In this document: one piece after another, positions 50,469 through 60,760 of the stretch
Position numbering within the stretch: the stretch's first letter is position 1
How the letters are laid out: each line of letters opens with the position of its first letter
Origin: Buchnera aphidicola (Periphyllus testudinaceus)
GTDB taxonomy: Bacteria; Pseudomonadota; Gammaproteobacteria; Enterobacterales; Enterobacteriaceae
Direction: 5' to 3'
DNA length: 64,000 nucleotides
Assembly (NCBI RefSeq): GCF_964059035.1
Contig: NZ_OZ060380.1
Location: 124,001 to 188,000, forward strand
The notes under the pieces: model-generated
Databases searched by the model: none
What the model saw: only the letters and a program-made list of their open reading frames with translations
What the model was told of the DNA's origin: nothing
Translations under genes and position numbers: made by a program

Positions 50469-51725
50469 ATGAGTATGATAATCAAAGTTCCTGATATTGG
50501 TATAGATGAAGCAGAAGTGATAGAAATTTTAATAAAACCTTTAGATAAATTAAGAATTGATCAAGGATTAATTATTGTTGAAGGGCAAAAAGCTTCTATT
50601 GAAATTCCATGTACTAAAGAAGGTATTGTAAAAAATATTTACGTAAAAGTTGGAGATATTGTTAAAATTAATTCTCCAATTTTATCTTTAAGTCAAAAAA
50701 ATTCAAAAAGTAAAATCAATTTGGAAAACAAATCTTCTAGTTTTTTAAAAAATACTGATAAAAATTCAGAAATAATTTTAAATTTAAATAAAAATAAAAA
50801 TAATAATTCAAAAATTGAATTAATACATTCATCTCCTTCTGTAAAACGATTATGTAGAAAATTTAAAATTTCTATTGAAAAAATAAAAGGAACTGGAAGA
50901 AAAAGTAGAATATTGAAAGAAGATGTTATTCATTATATAAATTCTTTAAAAGATAATACTGAAAAAAAATTAAAATCTAAAAAGTATTTAAAATTAATCT
51001 CTAAAGAAAAAGAATTGAATGTTTCTAATAATTTTAAAAAAATAGTTTTTTTAAGTAAAGTTCAAAATATTTCAAGCAAAATTTTTTCTAAAAATTGGAT
51101 TGAAATACCGCATGTTACTCAATTTGCAGAAATTGATATTACAAAATTAGAAAATTTTAGAATAAAAATTAATAAAAGTTATCTTAATTTAAATATAAAA
51201 TTTACTTTATTAACTTTTATAATAAAAGCAATTTCATTGAATCTTTTAAAATTTAAAAAATTTAATAGTATATTGCATCGTAAAAAAGATAGAATAATTC
51301 TTAAAAAAGATATTAATATTGGAGTTGCAGTAAATACTAAAGATGGTGTTTTTGTTCCAGTAATTAAAAATGTAAATCATAAAACGATTAAAAATATTTC
51401 TGATGAACTATTAGATTTATCTAAAAAATCTAGAAAAAATAAATTGACATTTAATGAAATTAATAAAGGAAGTTTTACTGTATCTAATTTAGGAAATTTT
51501 GATGTTAGAGAATTTACTCCGATAATAAATTCTCCAGAAGTAGCAATATTAGGAGTTTCTAGAGCGAAAATGAAACCAATATGGAAAAATAATAATTTTG
51601 TTCCTCGTTTATTATTACCTTTATCATTATCATATGATCATAGAATAATAAATGGAGTAGATGGTGCTCTTTTTATTAAGAATTTAAATAAAAATTTAAA
51701 AAATTTTTATAGATTATTATTTTAA
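50469..51725 (+). CDS. aceF: Pyruvate dehydrogenase E2 component (single lipoyl domain)
   Basis: Dihydrolipoyl acetyltransferase, the core of the complex. Domains in order: one lipoyl domain (about 1-78, with the lipoylated K41 in EGQKAS), a Lys/Asn linker, a peripheral subunit-binding domain (about 118-155, SPSVKRLCRKFKIS and GTGRKSRILKEDV), a second linker, and the catalytic domain (about 190-418). The active-site motif is SYDHRIINGVDGA. Length is 418 aa against about 630 in E. coli, because E. coli has three lipoyl domains. AAGGGG lies upstream of the ATG. Confidence 0.96.
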   Translation: MSMIIKVPDIGIDEAEVIEILIKPLDKLRIDQGLIIVEGQKASIEIPCTKEGIVKNIYVKVGDIVKINSPILSLSQKNSKSKINLENKSSSFLKNTDKNSEIILNLNKNKNNNSKIELIHSSPSVKRLCRKFKISIEKIKGTGRKSRILKEDVIHYINSLKDNTEKKLKSKKYLKLISKEKELNVSNNFKKIVFLSKVQNISSKIFSKNWIEIPHVTQFAEIDITKLENFRIKINKSYLNLNIKFTLLTFIIKAISLNLLKFKKFNSILHRKKDRIILKKDINIGVAVNTKDGVFVPVIKNVNHKTIKNISDELLDLSKKSRKNKLTFNEINKGSFTVSNLGNFDVREFTPIINSPEVAILGVSRAKMKPIWKNNNFVPRLLLPLSLSYDHRIINGVDGALFIKNLNKNLKNFYRLLF

Positions 51726-51778
51726 TTGATACATTTTTTGAAACTATTTATTAGTAATTTTAACTTTTGGAAATTAAA

Positions 51779-53188
51779 ATGAATAAAGTAATGAATACAG
51801 ATTTAGTGGTAATTGGAGGAGGTCCAGCAGGATATTCTGCAGCTTTTAGAGCTTCTGATTTAGGAATAAAAACTGTTTTAATTGAAAAATATTCAGTTTT
51901 AGGAGGCGTTTGTTTAAATGTAGGATGTATACCTTCTAAAGCTCTTTTACATTTTTCTAAAGTTTTACAGGAATATAAAGAATTTTTTGAATTAAATATT
52001 ATAACGAATAATCCAGAGTTTAATTTTAAAAAAATTCAATCTTGGAAAAATCAGTTAATTAGAAAAATGAATACTGGATTAAAAATTTTATCTAAGCAAA
52101 GAAAAATTAAAGTATTAAAAGGAATGGCATCTTTTTTAAATAAAAACAAAATTTTAGTAAAAAATAATGATTCTACTAAAGAAATAAATTTTAATTATGC
52201 AATTATTGCTACTGGTTCTAGTTCTATAAAGTTACCTCAAATAAAAGTTCAAGATAAAAGAATATGGTATTCTACAGATGCTGTTAATCTTCCTTTTATT
52301 CCCCGTCGAATGTTAATTATTGGAGCTGGTGTTATTGGTTTAGAAATGGCAACAGTATATAGTTCTTTAGGATCTAAAATAGATGTAATTGAAAGCTCTG
52401 ATATGATTTTTTCTTCTGCTGATTTTGATGTAAGTTCATTTTTTATAAAATCTATTTCAGATAAATTTAATATTATATTAAATTCTTTTATAGAAAATAT
52501 AAATTTTTCAAAAGAACATATTACAGTTAAGATAAATACTAAAAATGTTTTAAAAGAAAAAAAATATGATGTTATTCTTGTTTCTATTGGAAGATTTCCA
52601 AATATAGATTATTTAAATTTAAATAATATTGATGTTAAATTAGATAATAGAAAATTTATTATAATAGATGATCAATGTCAAACTAATATTCCTGGAATTT
52701 TTTCTATTGGTGATGTTTCAGGGCATCCTATGTTAGCTCATAAAGGAATTTATCAAGCTCATATTGCTGCAGAAGTAATTTCTGGAAAAAATCATTATTT
52801 TGATACAAAAGTAATTCCTAATATTTGTTATACTGATCCAGAAGTATGTTGGGTAGGAATGACTGAAAAAGAAGCAATTAAAAAAAATATAAAATATCAT
52901 TGTTCGATTTTTCCATGGAATGCTTCTGGAAGAGCATGTGTATCAAATTCTTCTTTAGGAATGACTAAATTAATATTTAACAAGTTAAATAATAAAATTA
53001 TTGGGGGAGCTATTGTTGGAAGAACAGCTGGAGAATTATTGGGAGAAATTTCTTTAGCTATAGAAATGGGATGTGATATTTCAGATATTTCTTTAACTAT
53101 GCATGCACATCCAACTTTATATGAATCAATTCAATCTGCATCTAAAATAGAAGAAAAAACTATAACTGATTTATTAAATATAAAATAA
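51779..53188 (+). CDS. lpd: Dihydrolipoyl dehydrogenase (E3)
   Basis: Reoxidises lipoamide for the pyruvate dehydrogenase complex (and 2-oxoglutarate dehydrogenase if present). The FAD motif is VVIGGGPAGYSAA, and the redox disulphide is C45/C50 in GGVCLNVGCIPSKAL. The NAD motif is IIGAGVIGLEMA and the C-terminal His-Glu pair lies in HAHPTLYES. From ATG 51779 it is 469 aa (E. coli 474). GGAA precedes this ATG and overlaps a possible TTG start at 51767, which I reject. Confidence 0.97.
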   Translation: MNKVMNTDLVVIGGGPAGYSAAFRASDLGIKTVLIEKYSVLGGVCLNVGCIPSKALLHFSKVLQEYKEFFELNIITNNPEFNFKKIQSWKNQLIRKMNTGLKILSKQRKIKVLKGMASFLNKNKILVKNNDSTKEINFNYAIIATGSSSIKLPQIKVQDKRIWYSTDAVNLPFIPRRMLIIGAGVIGLEMATVYSSLGSKIDVIESSDMIFSSADFDVSSFFIKSISDKFNIILNSFIENINFSKEHITVKINTKNVLKEKKYDVILVSIGRFPNIDYLNLNNIDVKLDNRKFIIIDDQCQTNIPGIFSIGDVSGHPMLAHKGIYQAHIAAEVISGKNHYFDTKVIPNICYTDPEVCWVGMTEKEAIKKNIKYHCSIFPWNASGRACVSNSSLGMTKLIFNKLNNKIIGGAIVGRTAGELLGEISLAIEMGCDISDISLTMHAHPTLYESIQSASKIEEKTITDLLNIK

Positions 53189-53228
53189 AAATTTTTGTAT
53201 TTTTTTTTGTTTTTTTTTATATATATTT

Positions 53229-53271
53229 TTTTGATGTTATGAATTTTAAATTATTTTACATAACATCAAAA
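53229..53271. terminator. Bidirectional terminator lpd/mtn
   Basis: TTTTGATGTTATG pairs perfectly with CATAACATCAAAA over 13 bp around a 17-base loop, with T-rich sequence on the + side and A-rich sequence on the - side. It lies between converging genes. Confidence 0.65.
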
Positions 53272-53306
53272 TTTTTATTGATATTTTTTTTTTTATAAAA
53301 AGTATT

Positions 53307-53981
53307 TTAAAAAAATTTAATTAGTTTATATATTAAATATGAACATTTTTTGATAGAATATTTTTTATTTTTTTTGTATATTTCATGAGAATTTTTTGTA
53401 GAAAAATCAGAAATAGAACGTATAATTAAAAAAGGAGTTTTAAACATATAGCATGTTTGTCCTATTGAAGCAGATTCCATATCTACAGATATTGCATTAG
53501 AAAAATTTTTTTTTAATTTTTTTAATTTTTTTTTGTTATTAATAAATTGATCGCCGCTTATTGATAGTCCTGTTATATATTTTAAATTATTTTTTTTTAA
53601 AAAATATATAGTTTTAGAAAAAAATTTAGAATTTATTAAAAATTTTTGAGGAAATCCTTCAACTTGGCCAATTAATTGTTTAAAACTAGTCATGTTTACA
53701 TCGTAGTAACAAACTTTATTAGGAATAATTAAGCTTCCAATTTTTAATCTTTTATTTAAGCTTCCTGCGGTTCCAATATTTATAATAAGATTTGGATTAT
53801 ATTTTTTTAATAATAAAGCACAGTTAACTCCAGCTGATGTTTTTCCAATACCTATTTTACATAAAATAATTTTTTTATTAAATATTTTTTTATGAAATAT
53901 TTTTTTTTCTTTTATAAAATTTTTTTTTTTTGCTAAAAAAGTGATTTCTTCTTTTAGTGCTGAAACAATTATTATTTTCAT
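53307..53981 (-). CDS. mtn: 5'-methylthioadenosine/S-adenosylhomocysteine nucleosidase
   Basis: Cleaves MTA and SAH, removing by-products of SAM-dependent reactions. The N-terminal IIIVSALKEEITFL, the phosphorylase-like GIGKTSAGVNCALLL, INIGTAGSL, ISGDQFI, the purine-binding VDMESASIGQ and the catalytic Asp in IIRSISDFS match E. coli MtnN. Length is 224 aa (E. coli 232). It lies 12 bp after erpA on the same strand, so they are probably co-transcribed. Confidence 0.94.
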   Translation of the reverse strand: MKIIIVSALKEEITFLAKKKNFIKEKKIFHKKIFNKKIILCKIGIGKTSAGVNCALLLKKYNPNLIINIGTAGSLNKRLKIGSLIIPNKVCYYDVNMTSFKQLIGQVEGFPQKFLINSKFFSKTIYFLKKNNLKYITGLSISGDQFINNKKKLKKLKKNFSNAISVDMESASIGQTCYMFKTPFLIIRSISDFSTKNSHEIYKKNKKYSIKKCSYLIYKLIKFF

Positions 53982-53993
53982 TTTTATTATATT

Positions 53994-54335
53994 TTATATA
54001 CTAAAGGATGTTCCGCAACTACATGTAGATTTAGCGTTAGGGTTTTTTACAACAAATCTTGATCCATTTAATGTTTCAATATAATCTATTTTACTTCCAG
54101 TTAAGTATTGAATACTAATTGGATCAATAATTATTAATATATTAGATTTTTTTATTATTACATCATTTATATTATTTTTTTTTTCAAATTTAAATCCATA
54201 TTCAAATCCACTACATCCTCCACCAGTTATATATATTCTAAATTTAATATCTTTTTTTTTATTATTTAGAAAACTTTTTATATAAGAGATAGCTGAAGAA
54301 GTTAATTTAAATTTTTTATTAAATTTTTTTTTCAT
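53994..54335 (-). CDS. erpA: Iron-sulfur cluster insertion protein ErpA
   Basis: A-type carrier that hands Fe-S clusters to apoproteins; the many Fe-S subunits of complex I are likely clients here. The three conserved cysteines are C41 (GGGCSGFEYGF), C105 and C107 (STCSCGTSF). Length is 113 aa (E. coli 114). erpA rather than iscA is indicated by the match YLTGSKIDYIETLNGSRFVV. It precedes mtn. Confidence 0.93.
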   Translation of the reverse strand: MKKKFNKKFKLTSSAISYIKSFLNNKKKDIKFRIYITGGGCSGFEYGFKFEKKNNINDVIIKKSNILIIIDPISIQYLTGSKIDYIETLNGSRFVVKNPNAKSTCSCGTSFSI

Positions 54336-54409
54336 TAATATTATCTCTTTTCTATAATTTTTTATTTATATTAAATAATTTTTTAAAAATACTTTTTATT
54401 TTTTAAATT

Positions 54410-55561
54410 TTATTTTTTTCTTAAAAATGTTGGAATATCTAAATATGATTTATTTTTGTTAGAATATTTTTTCTCATGTCTTGTTTCTTTTTTGTTTTTA
54501 TTTATTTTTGATATATTTCCTAATGAATTTAGTCTTTTATATCGATAATCATTTAATATATCATTAGAAGAATTTTTTGTATTTTTTGTATTAATTTCTA
54601 ATTGTCTTTCTAAACCAATTCCTGTTGCTACTACAGTAACTCTTAGTTCATCATTCATATCTGGATCTAGAGATGTTCCGATAACTACTGTTGCGTTATC
54701 TGAAGAAAATGATCTAATTGTATTTCCAACCATTTCAAATTCATCTAATCTTAAATTCATTCCAGCAGTAATATTTACTAATACTCCTTTAGCTCCTGAC
54801 AAATCAACGTCTTCTAAAAGAGGACTAGAAATAGCAATTTCTGAAGCTTCTTCAGATCTATTTTCTCCGGAAGAAATTCCTGTACCCATCATTGAATATC
54901 CCATTTCTGACATTACAGTTCTTACATCAGCAAAATCTACATTCATTAATCCTGGTCTTGTAATTAATTCAGCTATTCCTTGTACTGCTCCTTTTAAAAC
55001 ATTATTTGCAGCACTAAATGCATCTAGTAAAGAAATTCCTCGATTTAATACTTTTAAAAGTTTATCGTTTGGTATAATAATTAATGAATCTACGTATTTT
55101 GATAATTCTAGAATTCCTTGATCTGCACATAACATTCTTTTTTTTCCTTCAAAATGAAAGGGTTTTGTAACAACAGCAACAGTTAAAATTCCTAATGATT
55201 TAGCAACTTCTGCAATTACTGGAGCAGCTCCTGTTCCTGTTCCTCCTCCCATTCCAGCAGCAATAAATATCATATCTGCTCCTTCAAGAGCATTTTTTAA
55301 TGCTTCTTTATCTTCTTCTGCAGATGTTTTTCCTATTTCTGGATTTGCTCCTGCTCCTAATCCTTTTGTAACGTTATTACCAATTTGAATAATTTGATCT
55401 ACTTCAATTTTTCTTAGTGCTTGAGCATCTGTATTAATTGCAAAGAATTCTACTCCTTCAATTTTTTCTTTTACCATATATTCAACAGCGTTTCCTCCAC
55501 CACCTCCAACTCCAATAACTTTAATAACTGCATCGCTTCCTACTTCTACTGATTCAAACAT
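54410..55561 (-). CDS. ftsZ: Cell division protein FtsZ
   Basis: The tubulin-like GTPase that forms the division ring. The tubulin signature is [45 protein letters not shown] and [11 protein letters not shown] are well conserved. Length is 383 aa, equal to E. coli. The C-terminal peptide that binds FtsA and ZipA survives (DIPTFLRKK) after a short Lys/Asn linker. This gene is less A/T-biased than its neighbours, consistent with strong protein constraint. It follows ftsA by 54 bp. Confidence 0.98.
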   Translation of the reverse strand: MFESVEVGSDAVIKVIGVGGGGGNAVEYMVKEKIEGVEFFAINTDAQALRKIEVDQIIQIGNNVTKGLGAGANPEIGKTSAEEDKEALKNALEGADMIFIAAGMGGGTGTGAAPVIAEVAKSLGILTVAVVTKPFHFEGKKRMLCADQGILELSKYVDSLIIIPNDKLLKVLNRGISLLDAFSAANNVLKGAVQGIAELITRPGLMNVDFADVRTVMSEMGYSMMGTGISSGENRSEEASEIAISSPLLEDVDLSGAKGVLVNITAGMNLRLDEFEMVGNTIRSFSSDNATVVIGTSLDPDMNDELRVTVVATGIGLERQLEINTKNTKNSSNDILNDYRYKRLNSLGNISKINKNKKETRHEKKYSNKNKSYLDIPTFLRKK

Positions 55562-55615
55562 TAAATTTTCTCCAATTTTTTTAAAAAATTTTTTTTGAAA
55601 ACAATTTTTTGTATA

Positions 55616-56860
55616 TTATTTATAAAACCAATGATTTAATGCATATAACCAATTATTTTTTTTTGCAAAAAAATTTTTTTTAGGACATTTTTTTTTTATA
55701 TTATTAAAATGTAATAATCCCACTACTGTAGAGTATTCAGGCATTTTTACATGATTAATTAAACCAGTAATATTTTTTGAATATCCTATACGAACAGGAA
55801 GTTGGAATATTCTTTCTGCGCAATCAACAAGAAATTTTGTTTTTGAGGCTCCTCCTGTTAAAACAATTCCACTATGCAAGTTATATTTGTAACCTTTATT
55901 TTTTAGTTTTTTTTGTAAATTTATAATATTTTTATTTACAATCTCTAATAATTCTATACATCTTAATTCAATTACTTCTGTTAATTTTTCTTGATTTAAT
56001 ATTTTTGATTCATTATTTGTTGATTGTGTAATTTTTATATTATGAAGGTTTTCTTGAAGAAAACCCGAAGCGCATCCATATTTTATTTTTAATTTTTCAG
56101 CATCAGATATGGAAGAAGAAAAAGCACAAGATATATCTTGAGTAATAATATCTCCAGCATATGGGATTACTTGACTATGTTGTAAAGAACCATTTATATA
56201 TATTAAAATATCCATTGTTCCTCCTCCAATATCAATCATGCATACACCTAATTTTTTTTCTTCATTAGTTAAGATTGCTTGACTGGATGCTAATCCTGAG
56301 AATATTATTTTATTAATTTTTAATTTGCATTTTTCTACTGCTTTAATAATATTTTTTTCTATGTTATAATGTGAAGTTATTAAATGAACGTTTGATTGCA
56401 TTCGAATTCCAGATAAACCTAATGGATTTTTAATTCCTTTTTGTTCATCAATAATATATTCTTGAGGAATTACATGTAAAATATGATATTTATCATTAAT
56501 TCTAACAGATTTAGCTGTATTTAATACTTTTTTAATATCATATTTTTGAACTTCTTCTTTTTTAATTTTTACCATTCCTTGTTCATTTAAATAATTAATA
56601 TATTTATTTGAAAATGCTAAATTTATAGAATATATTTTATGTTTTGACATAACTTCTGCTTGATAAATTGATTTTTTTATACATTTAATCATTGATTCTA
56701 AATCATTTATTTCTCCTTTATTTAATCCTTTAGAAGGATAATTTCCTAAGCCAATAATATTAATTTCTTTATTTGGTAGAATTTCTCCTACTAAAGAAGA
56801 AACTTTAGTAGTACCAATATCTAAACCTACTACTAGTTTTTTATTTTGTGATTTTATCAT
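55616..56860 (-). CDS. ftsA: Cell division protein FtsA
   Basis: The actin-like protein that tethers FtsZ to the membrane. LVVGLDIGTTKVSSLVGE, HVIPQEYIIDEQKGIKNP, FSGLASSQAILT, CMIDIGGGTMDI and GIVLTGGASK cover the nucleotide site. The 1C domain lies between about residues 85 and 160. The C-terminal amphipathic helix is kept (NNWLYALNHWFYK). Length is 414 aa (E. coli 420). Its upstream neighbour is rsmH, 144 bp away; in E. coli a dozen murein and division genes stand between them. Confidence 0.97.
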   Translation of the reverse strand: MIKSQNKKLVVGLDIGTTKVSSLVGEILPNKEINIIGLGNYPSKGLNKGEINDLESMIKCIKKSIYQAEVMSKHKIYSINLAFSNKYINYLNEQGMVKIKKEEVQKYDIKKVLNTAKSVRINDKYHILHVIPQEYIIDEQKGIKNPLGLSGIRMQSNVHLITSHYNIEKNIIKAVEKCKLKINKIIFSGLASSQAILTNEEKKLGVCMIDIGGGTMDILIYINGSLQHSQVIPYAGDIITQDISCAFSSSISDAEKLKIKYGCASGFLQENLHNIKITQSTNNESKILNQEKLTEVIELRCIELLEIVNKNIINLQKKLKNKGYKYNLHSGIVLTGGASKTKFLVDCAERIFQLPVRIGYSKNITGLINHVKMPEYSTVVGLLHFNNIKKKCPKKNFFAKKNNWLYALNHWFYK

Positions 56861-57004
56861 TATTTTTAAACTCTTAATTAATAAAAATATTATTTTAATA
56901 ATTATTTTTTAAAACGTATTTTTTTTAAAATTTAGTTTGAAAAAATAAGATAATAAAATAATTTTTTATATTTTTATATATTTATTTTTATTATTTTTTA
57001 AATA

Positions 57005-57934
57005 TTATTTTTTTTTTAATTTTGCTATTCTTAAAATTGCACTTCTTGATCTTATATTTTTTAAAATTTCTTTTTTATTAGGAAAAATTTTTTTATAAAT
57101 TTTTAATTTGCATTTTTTTTTATTAATTTTTAGTAGTTCTTTTTCTGTTAAAGGAATTGAACTTGGTAAATTTGGAATTTTTCTACTATTTTTAAACATA
57201 AATTTTTTTACAATTCTATCTTCTAATGAGTGAAAACTAATAATACATAATTTTCCATTTGGAGACAAAATTTTTAATACATTTTTTAAAAATTTTTTTA
57301 ATTCATTTAATTCATTATTTAAATAAATTCTTATAGCTTGAAAACTTCTTCTAGAAGAATGTTTTTTTTGGTATGGAATAGATTTTGATATAATTTTTTT
57401 AAGTTGGTGAGTATATAATATAGGTTTTATTTTTCTATTTTTAATAATACTGACAGAAATTTTTTTAGAATATCTTTCTTCACCATATTTTTTTAGTATT
57501 GTAAAAATTTTTTTTTGAGTAGTTTTCATTAACCATTTTGATGCAGGTATTCCAATTTTTTGATTCATTCTCATATCTAGAGGTCCATTGTTTTTAAAAG
57601 AAAATCCTCTATTTGAATTATTTAGTTGAATGGAAGATATTCCTAAATCTAATATTACTCCGTTAATTTTTTTTAAAATGTTATATTTTTTACAATATTC
57701 ATGAATATTAGAGAATAAACCATGAATAATATGAAAACGAGAATCTTTTATATTTTTTGCTATTTTAATGGATTCTGGATCTCTATCAATTGAATAAAGA
57801 ATACCTTTTTTACCTATTTTTTTTAAAATTTCTTTACTATGTCCTCCAGATCCAAAAGTTGCATCAATATAAATTCCATTTTTTTTGATATTTAAATTTT
57901 TAATAGATTGTTTTAAAAGTACTGGAATATGCAT
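57005..57934 (-). CDS. rsmH: 16S rRNA m4C1402 methyltransferase RsmH (MraW)
   Basis: Methylates N4 of C1402 in the ribosomal P site with SAM. HIPVLLKQSI, the SAM motif YIDATFGSGGHSKEIL, DLGISSIQLNNSNRGFSF, GPLDMRMN, RRSFQAIRIYLNNEL and SFHSLEDRIVKKF are all family blocks. Length is 309 aa (E. coli 313). It opens the dcw cluster in E. coli; here it is isolated between the ilv genes and ftsA. Confidence 0.97.
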   Translation of the reverse strand: MHIPVLLKQSIKNLNIKKNGIYIDATFGSGGHSKEILKKIGKKGILYSIDRDPESIKIAKNIKDSRFHIIHGLFSNIHEYCKKYNILKKINGVILDLGISSIQLNNSNRGFSFKNNGPLDMRMNQKIGIPASKWLMKTTQKKIFTILKKYGEERYSKKISVSIIKNRKIKPILYTHQLKKIISKSIPYQKKHSSRRSFQAIRIYLNNELNELKKFLKNVLKILSPNGKLCIISFHSLEDRIVKKFMFKNSRKIPNLPSSIPLTEKELLKINKKKCKLKIYKKIFPNKKEILKNIRSRSAILRIAKLKKK

Positions 57935-58148
57935 ATTTTTTTAGAGAATTATAGGATTGATATTTTAGTTTTAATAAATTTTAAATATTTTTATAAAATT
58001 TTATTTAGATATGAAAAATATTTTTAAATTTATTTTTAAAATTGTTTTTTTTAATTTATTTTATAAATGAATATTTGTTATTTTTTTTTAAAATATTTTA
58101 AAAAATGTGTAATTTTTTAAAAAATATTTTTTAAATATATTATAAATT

Positions 58149-58406
58149 TTATTTTTTTTTAGAACTTTTTTTTATTATTTTAACATTGAATATATCAATT
58201 AATTTTTTTAATTGTTTTATAATTTGAGGAATAAATTTTTTTTTTCCAAAAATTTCAATAGAAAAATTAGACAAATTTTTTTTTTTAATATTTTTAGAAA
58301 TAGATAAATTTTTTATTTTATATCCTGTTTTTGAAAATAAATTTATGATTCTAGAAAGAACGTCTGATTTATTTTCTAATAAAATTAATAAATTTGTTTT
58401 AGTCAT
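58149..58406 (-). CDS. ilvH: Acetolactate synthase III regulatory subunit, ACT domain only
   Basis: The regulatory partner of IlvI. Only 85 aa remain against 163 in E. coli: the N-terminal ACT domain (LLILLENKSDVLSRIINLFS, GYKIKNLSIS, then a QLKKLIDIFNV helix), with the C-terminal domain missing. At the place of E. coli Gly14 (ENESGALS) this protein has Asp (ENKSDVLS). As I recall, the E. coli N-terminal domain alone activates the catalytic subunit but is not inhibited by valine, and valine-resistant ilvH changes map at this glycine. The frame ends after A9 with TAA; no C-terminal homology appears in other frames downstream. It follows ilvI by 13 bp. Confidence 0.85.
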   Translation of the reverse strand: MTKTNLLILLENKSDVLSRIINLFSKTGYKIKNLSISKNIKKKNLSNFSIEIFGKKKFIPQIIKQLKKLIDIFNVKIIKKSSKKK

Positions 58407-58419
58407 TTTTTGATCACTT

Positions 58420-60144
58420 TTATTTTTTAAAATTTTTTTTAAATTTCATATCTTTCATGGATCCTCCTTTAATTTGCATAGGATATACATGTTCAGATTG
58501 ATCAATTTTTATATCTACGAAAACTAATTTTTTTTTTGAAAGATATTTAAAAGATTTTTTTAATTTTTTTTTTAGTTCTGTAATTTTTGAAATTGATATT
58601 CCAATATGACCATAAGATTTTGAAAGTTTTACAAAATTTGGTAAAGATTTCATGTATGATTGTGAGTGTCTTCCAGAATATATAATATCTTGCCATTGTT
58701 TAACCATTCCTAATGAACTATTATTTAAATTTAATATTAGAATTGGTAATTTATATTGCATAGCAGTAGATAATTCTTGAATATTCATTTGAATACTTCC
58801 ATCGCCTGTAATACAGATTACATTTTTTTTAGGAAATGCTAGTTTTACTCCTAATGCTGCAGGAAATCCAAAACCCATAGTTCCTAAACCTCCTGAATTA
58901 ATCCATTGTCTTGGTTTTTCAAACATATAATATAATGCTGTAAACATTTGATGTTGTCCGACATCAGAAGTAATATAAAATTTCCCTTTTGTAAGTTTAA
59001 AAATTAGTTGAATAACTGTTTGAGGTTGAATAGTTAATACATTTTTTTTTTGTACAAAAATTTTTTTTTTTTTCCATTCTAAAATTTTTTTCCACCAACA
59101 AATTAATCTATTTTTTTTAATTTTTTTAATTTTTTTTTTTAAAAGTTTATTCATTATTTTAAGTACTTTTTTTAAATCTCCTACTATTTCGATTTGTGCT
59201 TTAATTGTTTTTGAAATAGAAGTTGGATCTATATCTACATGAATAATAGTTGCATTTGGGCAATATTTTTTTATGTTATTTGTTGTTCTATCATCGAATC
59301 TTACTCCTAATGCTAAAATTACATCAGAATAATGCATACTCATATTTGCAGAATATGTTCCATGCATTCCTAACATTCCTAAGTTTTGTTTATGAGATCC
59401 TGGAAAACCACCTAAAGCCATAAGTGAACTAGTTACAGGAGTATTTGTTTTTTCTGCAAAATATTTTAGTTCATTAGAGCTATTTGAATTAATTATTCCT
59501 CCGCCAATGTATATTATTGGTTGTTTCGAATTAATTATTTTTTTAAATGCTTTTTTAACAATTGTTTTATTAATTTTTTGTTCTGGTTTATAAGAACGAA
59601 TATTAACATAAGTGGGCCATAAATAAGGTCTTTTTTTTTCTGAAGATAAAATATTTTTTGGAATATCTATAACAACTGGTCCTGGTCTTCCTGTACAAGC
59701 AATGAAAAAAGATTGTTTGATAATTAAAGGTATTTCTTTTACTTTTTTTATTAAAAAACTATGTTTTACAATAGGTCTAGAAATTCCAATCATATCGCAT
59801 TCTTGAAAAGAATCATATCCAATAAGATTTGAATCTACTTGTCCTGAAATAATGATCATTGGAATAGAATCCATGTAAGCTGTTGCAATTCCTGTAATTG
59901 CGTTTGTTGCTCCAGGCCCTGATGTGACTAATACTACACCAGGTTTTCCACTAGATCTAGCATAACCATCCGCCATATGTGTTGCAGCTTGTTCATGACG
60001 CACTAAAATATGTTTTATTTTTTTTATTCTGTTTAATGCATCATATATTTCTAAAACAGCGCCTCCTGGATATCCAAAAATGTATTTTATTTTTTGGTCA
60101 ATTAATGATTTTATAACCATTTCTGCACCGGAAAAATTTTTCAT
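58420..60144 (-). CDS. ilvI: Acetolactate synthase III catalytic subunit
   Basis: ThDP-dependent enzyme making acetolactate and acetohydroxybutyrate for valine, leucine and isoleucine. The catalytic Glu is about E51 in [62 protein letters not shown] and the ThDP/Mg motif [20 protein letters not shown] are clear. From ATG 60144 it is 574 aa, exactly the E. coli length; the frame runs open to 60210 but without homology. It is transcribed with ilvH. No leader peptide with runs of branched-chain codons precedes it. Confidence 0.97.
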   Translation of the reverse strand: MKNFSGAEMVIKSLIDQKIKYIFGYPGGAVLEIYDALNRIKKIKHILVRHEQAATHMADGYARSSGKPGVVLVTSGPGATNAITGIATAYMDSIPMIIISGQVDSNLIGYDSFQECDMIGISRPIVKHSFLIKKVKEIPLIIKQSFFIACTGRPGPVVIDIPKNILSSEKKRPYLWPTYVNIRSYKPEQKINKTIVKKAFKKIINSKQPIIYIGGGIINSNSSNELKYFAEKTNTPVTSSLMALGGFPGSHKQNLGMLGMHGTYSANMSMHYSDVILALGVRFDDRTTNNIKKYCPNATIIHVDIDPTSISKTIKAQIEIVGDLKKVLKIMNKLLKKKIKKIKKNRLICWWKKILEWKKKKIFVQKKNVLTIQPQTVIQLIFKLTKGKFYITSDVGQHQMFTALYYMFEKPRQWINSGGLGTMGFGFPAALGVKLAFPKKNVICITGDGSIQMNIQELSTAMQYKLPILILNLNNSSLGMVKQWQDIIYSGRHSQSYMKSLPNFVKLSKSYGHIGISISKITELKKKLKKSFKYLSKKKLVFVDIKIDQSEHVYPMQIKGGSMKDMKFKKNFKK

Positions 60145-60760
60145 AGTATTTATCTCAAGTATTTGAAAAGAGTATTTTAATAGATAAAATAAAATATTTA
60201 TAGAAAACAATTTTTTATTATATTTTTTAAATTTTATATTAAATATAAATATATTTATTTAAAATTTTTAAATATTTTTTTATTTAATTTTATAAAGAAT
60301 TTTATATTAAAATATATTTATAAAAATTTTTTATTTTTTGAAATTTTTTATATATTATAAATGATAATTTTAAAAAAATATTAATTTTAAATATAATTAA
60401 TTTTAAAATATTTTTATTTAAATTTATTTTTTAATTTTTTCTTTTTTCTTTTTTGAAAATAATTTATTAATTTTTTAATAAAAATGATTTTAATGAAATA
60501 TATTATTAAAAAAAAATTATTTAATATTTTTATAAAATTAATTTTATATGAAAATTTTTAAAATTTTTATTGTTAATTATATTATATAAAAAAATATTTT
60601 TATTAATATTATTTATATAATTTTAAATATTTTTTATTAATATTTTTTAATACTTAATAATAGATCATTTTTATAAAAAATATTATTATATTAATTGTTT
60701 TTTTTATTAAAATTTTTTATTAAAAATAAAAAATTAAAATTTAATTATTTGAGAAAATTT
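60145..60760. other. 616-bp divergent spacer ilvI/degP
   Basis: Extremely A/T-rich, with no coding frame I can support. It should hold the promoters of ilvIH (-) and degP (+). A GAGAAAA just before 60761 is the probable degP ribosome binding site. Confidence 0.55.

Noticed and set aside
50469..51725. AceF active site reads HRIING where E. coli has HRVIDG (Asp to Asn).
   Set aside because: As I recall, Azotobacter-type E2p enzymes naturally use Asn at this position, so it is a known variant and not a dead enzyme.
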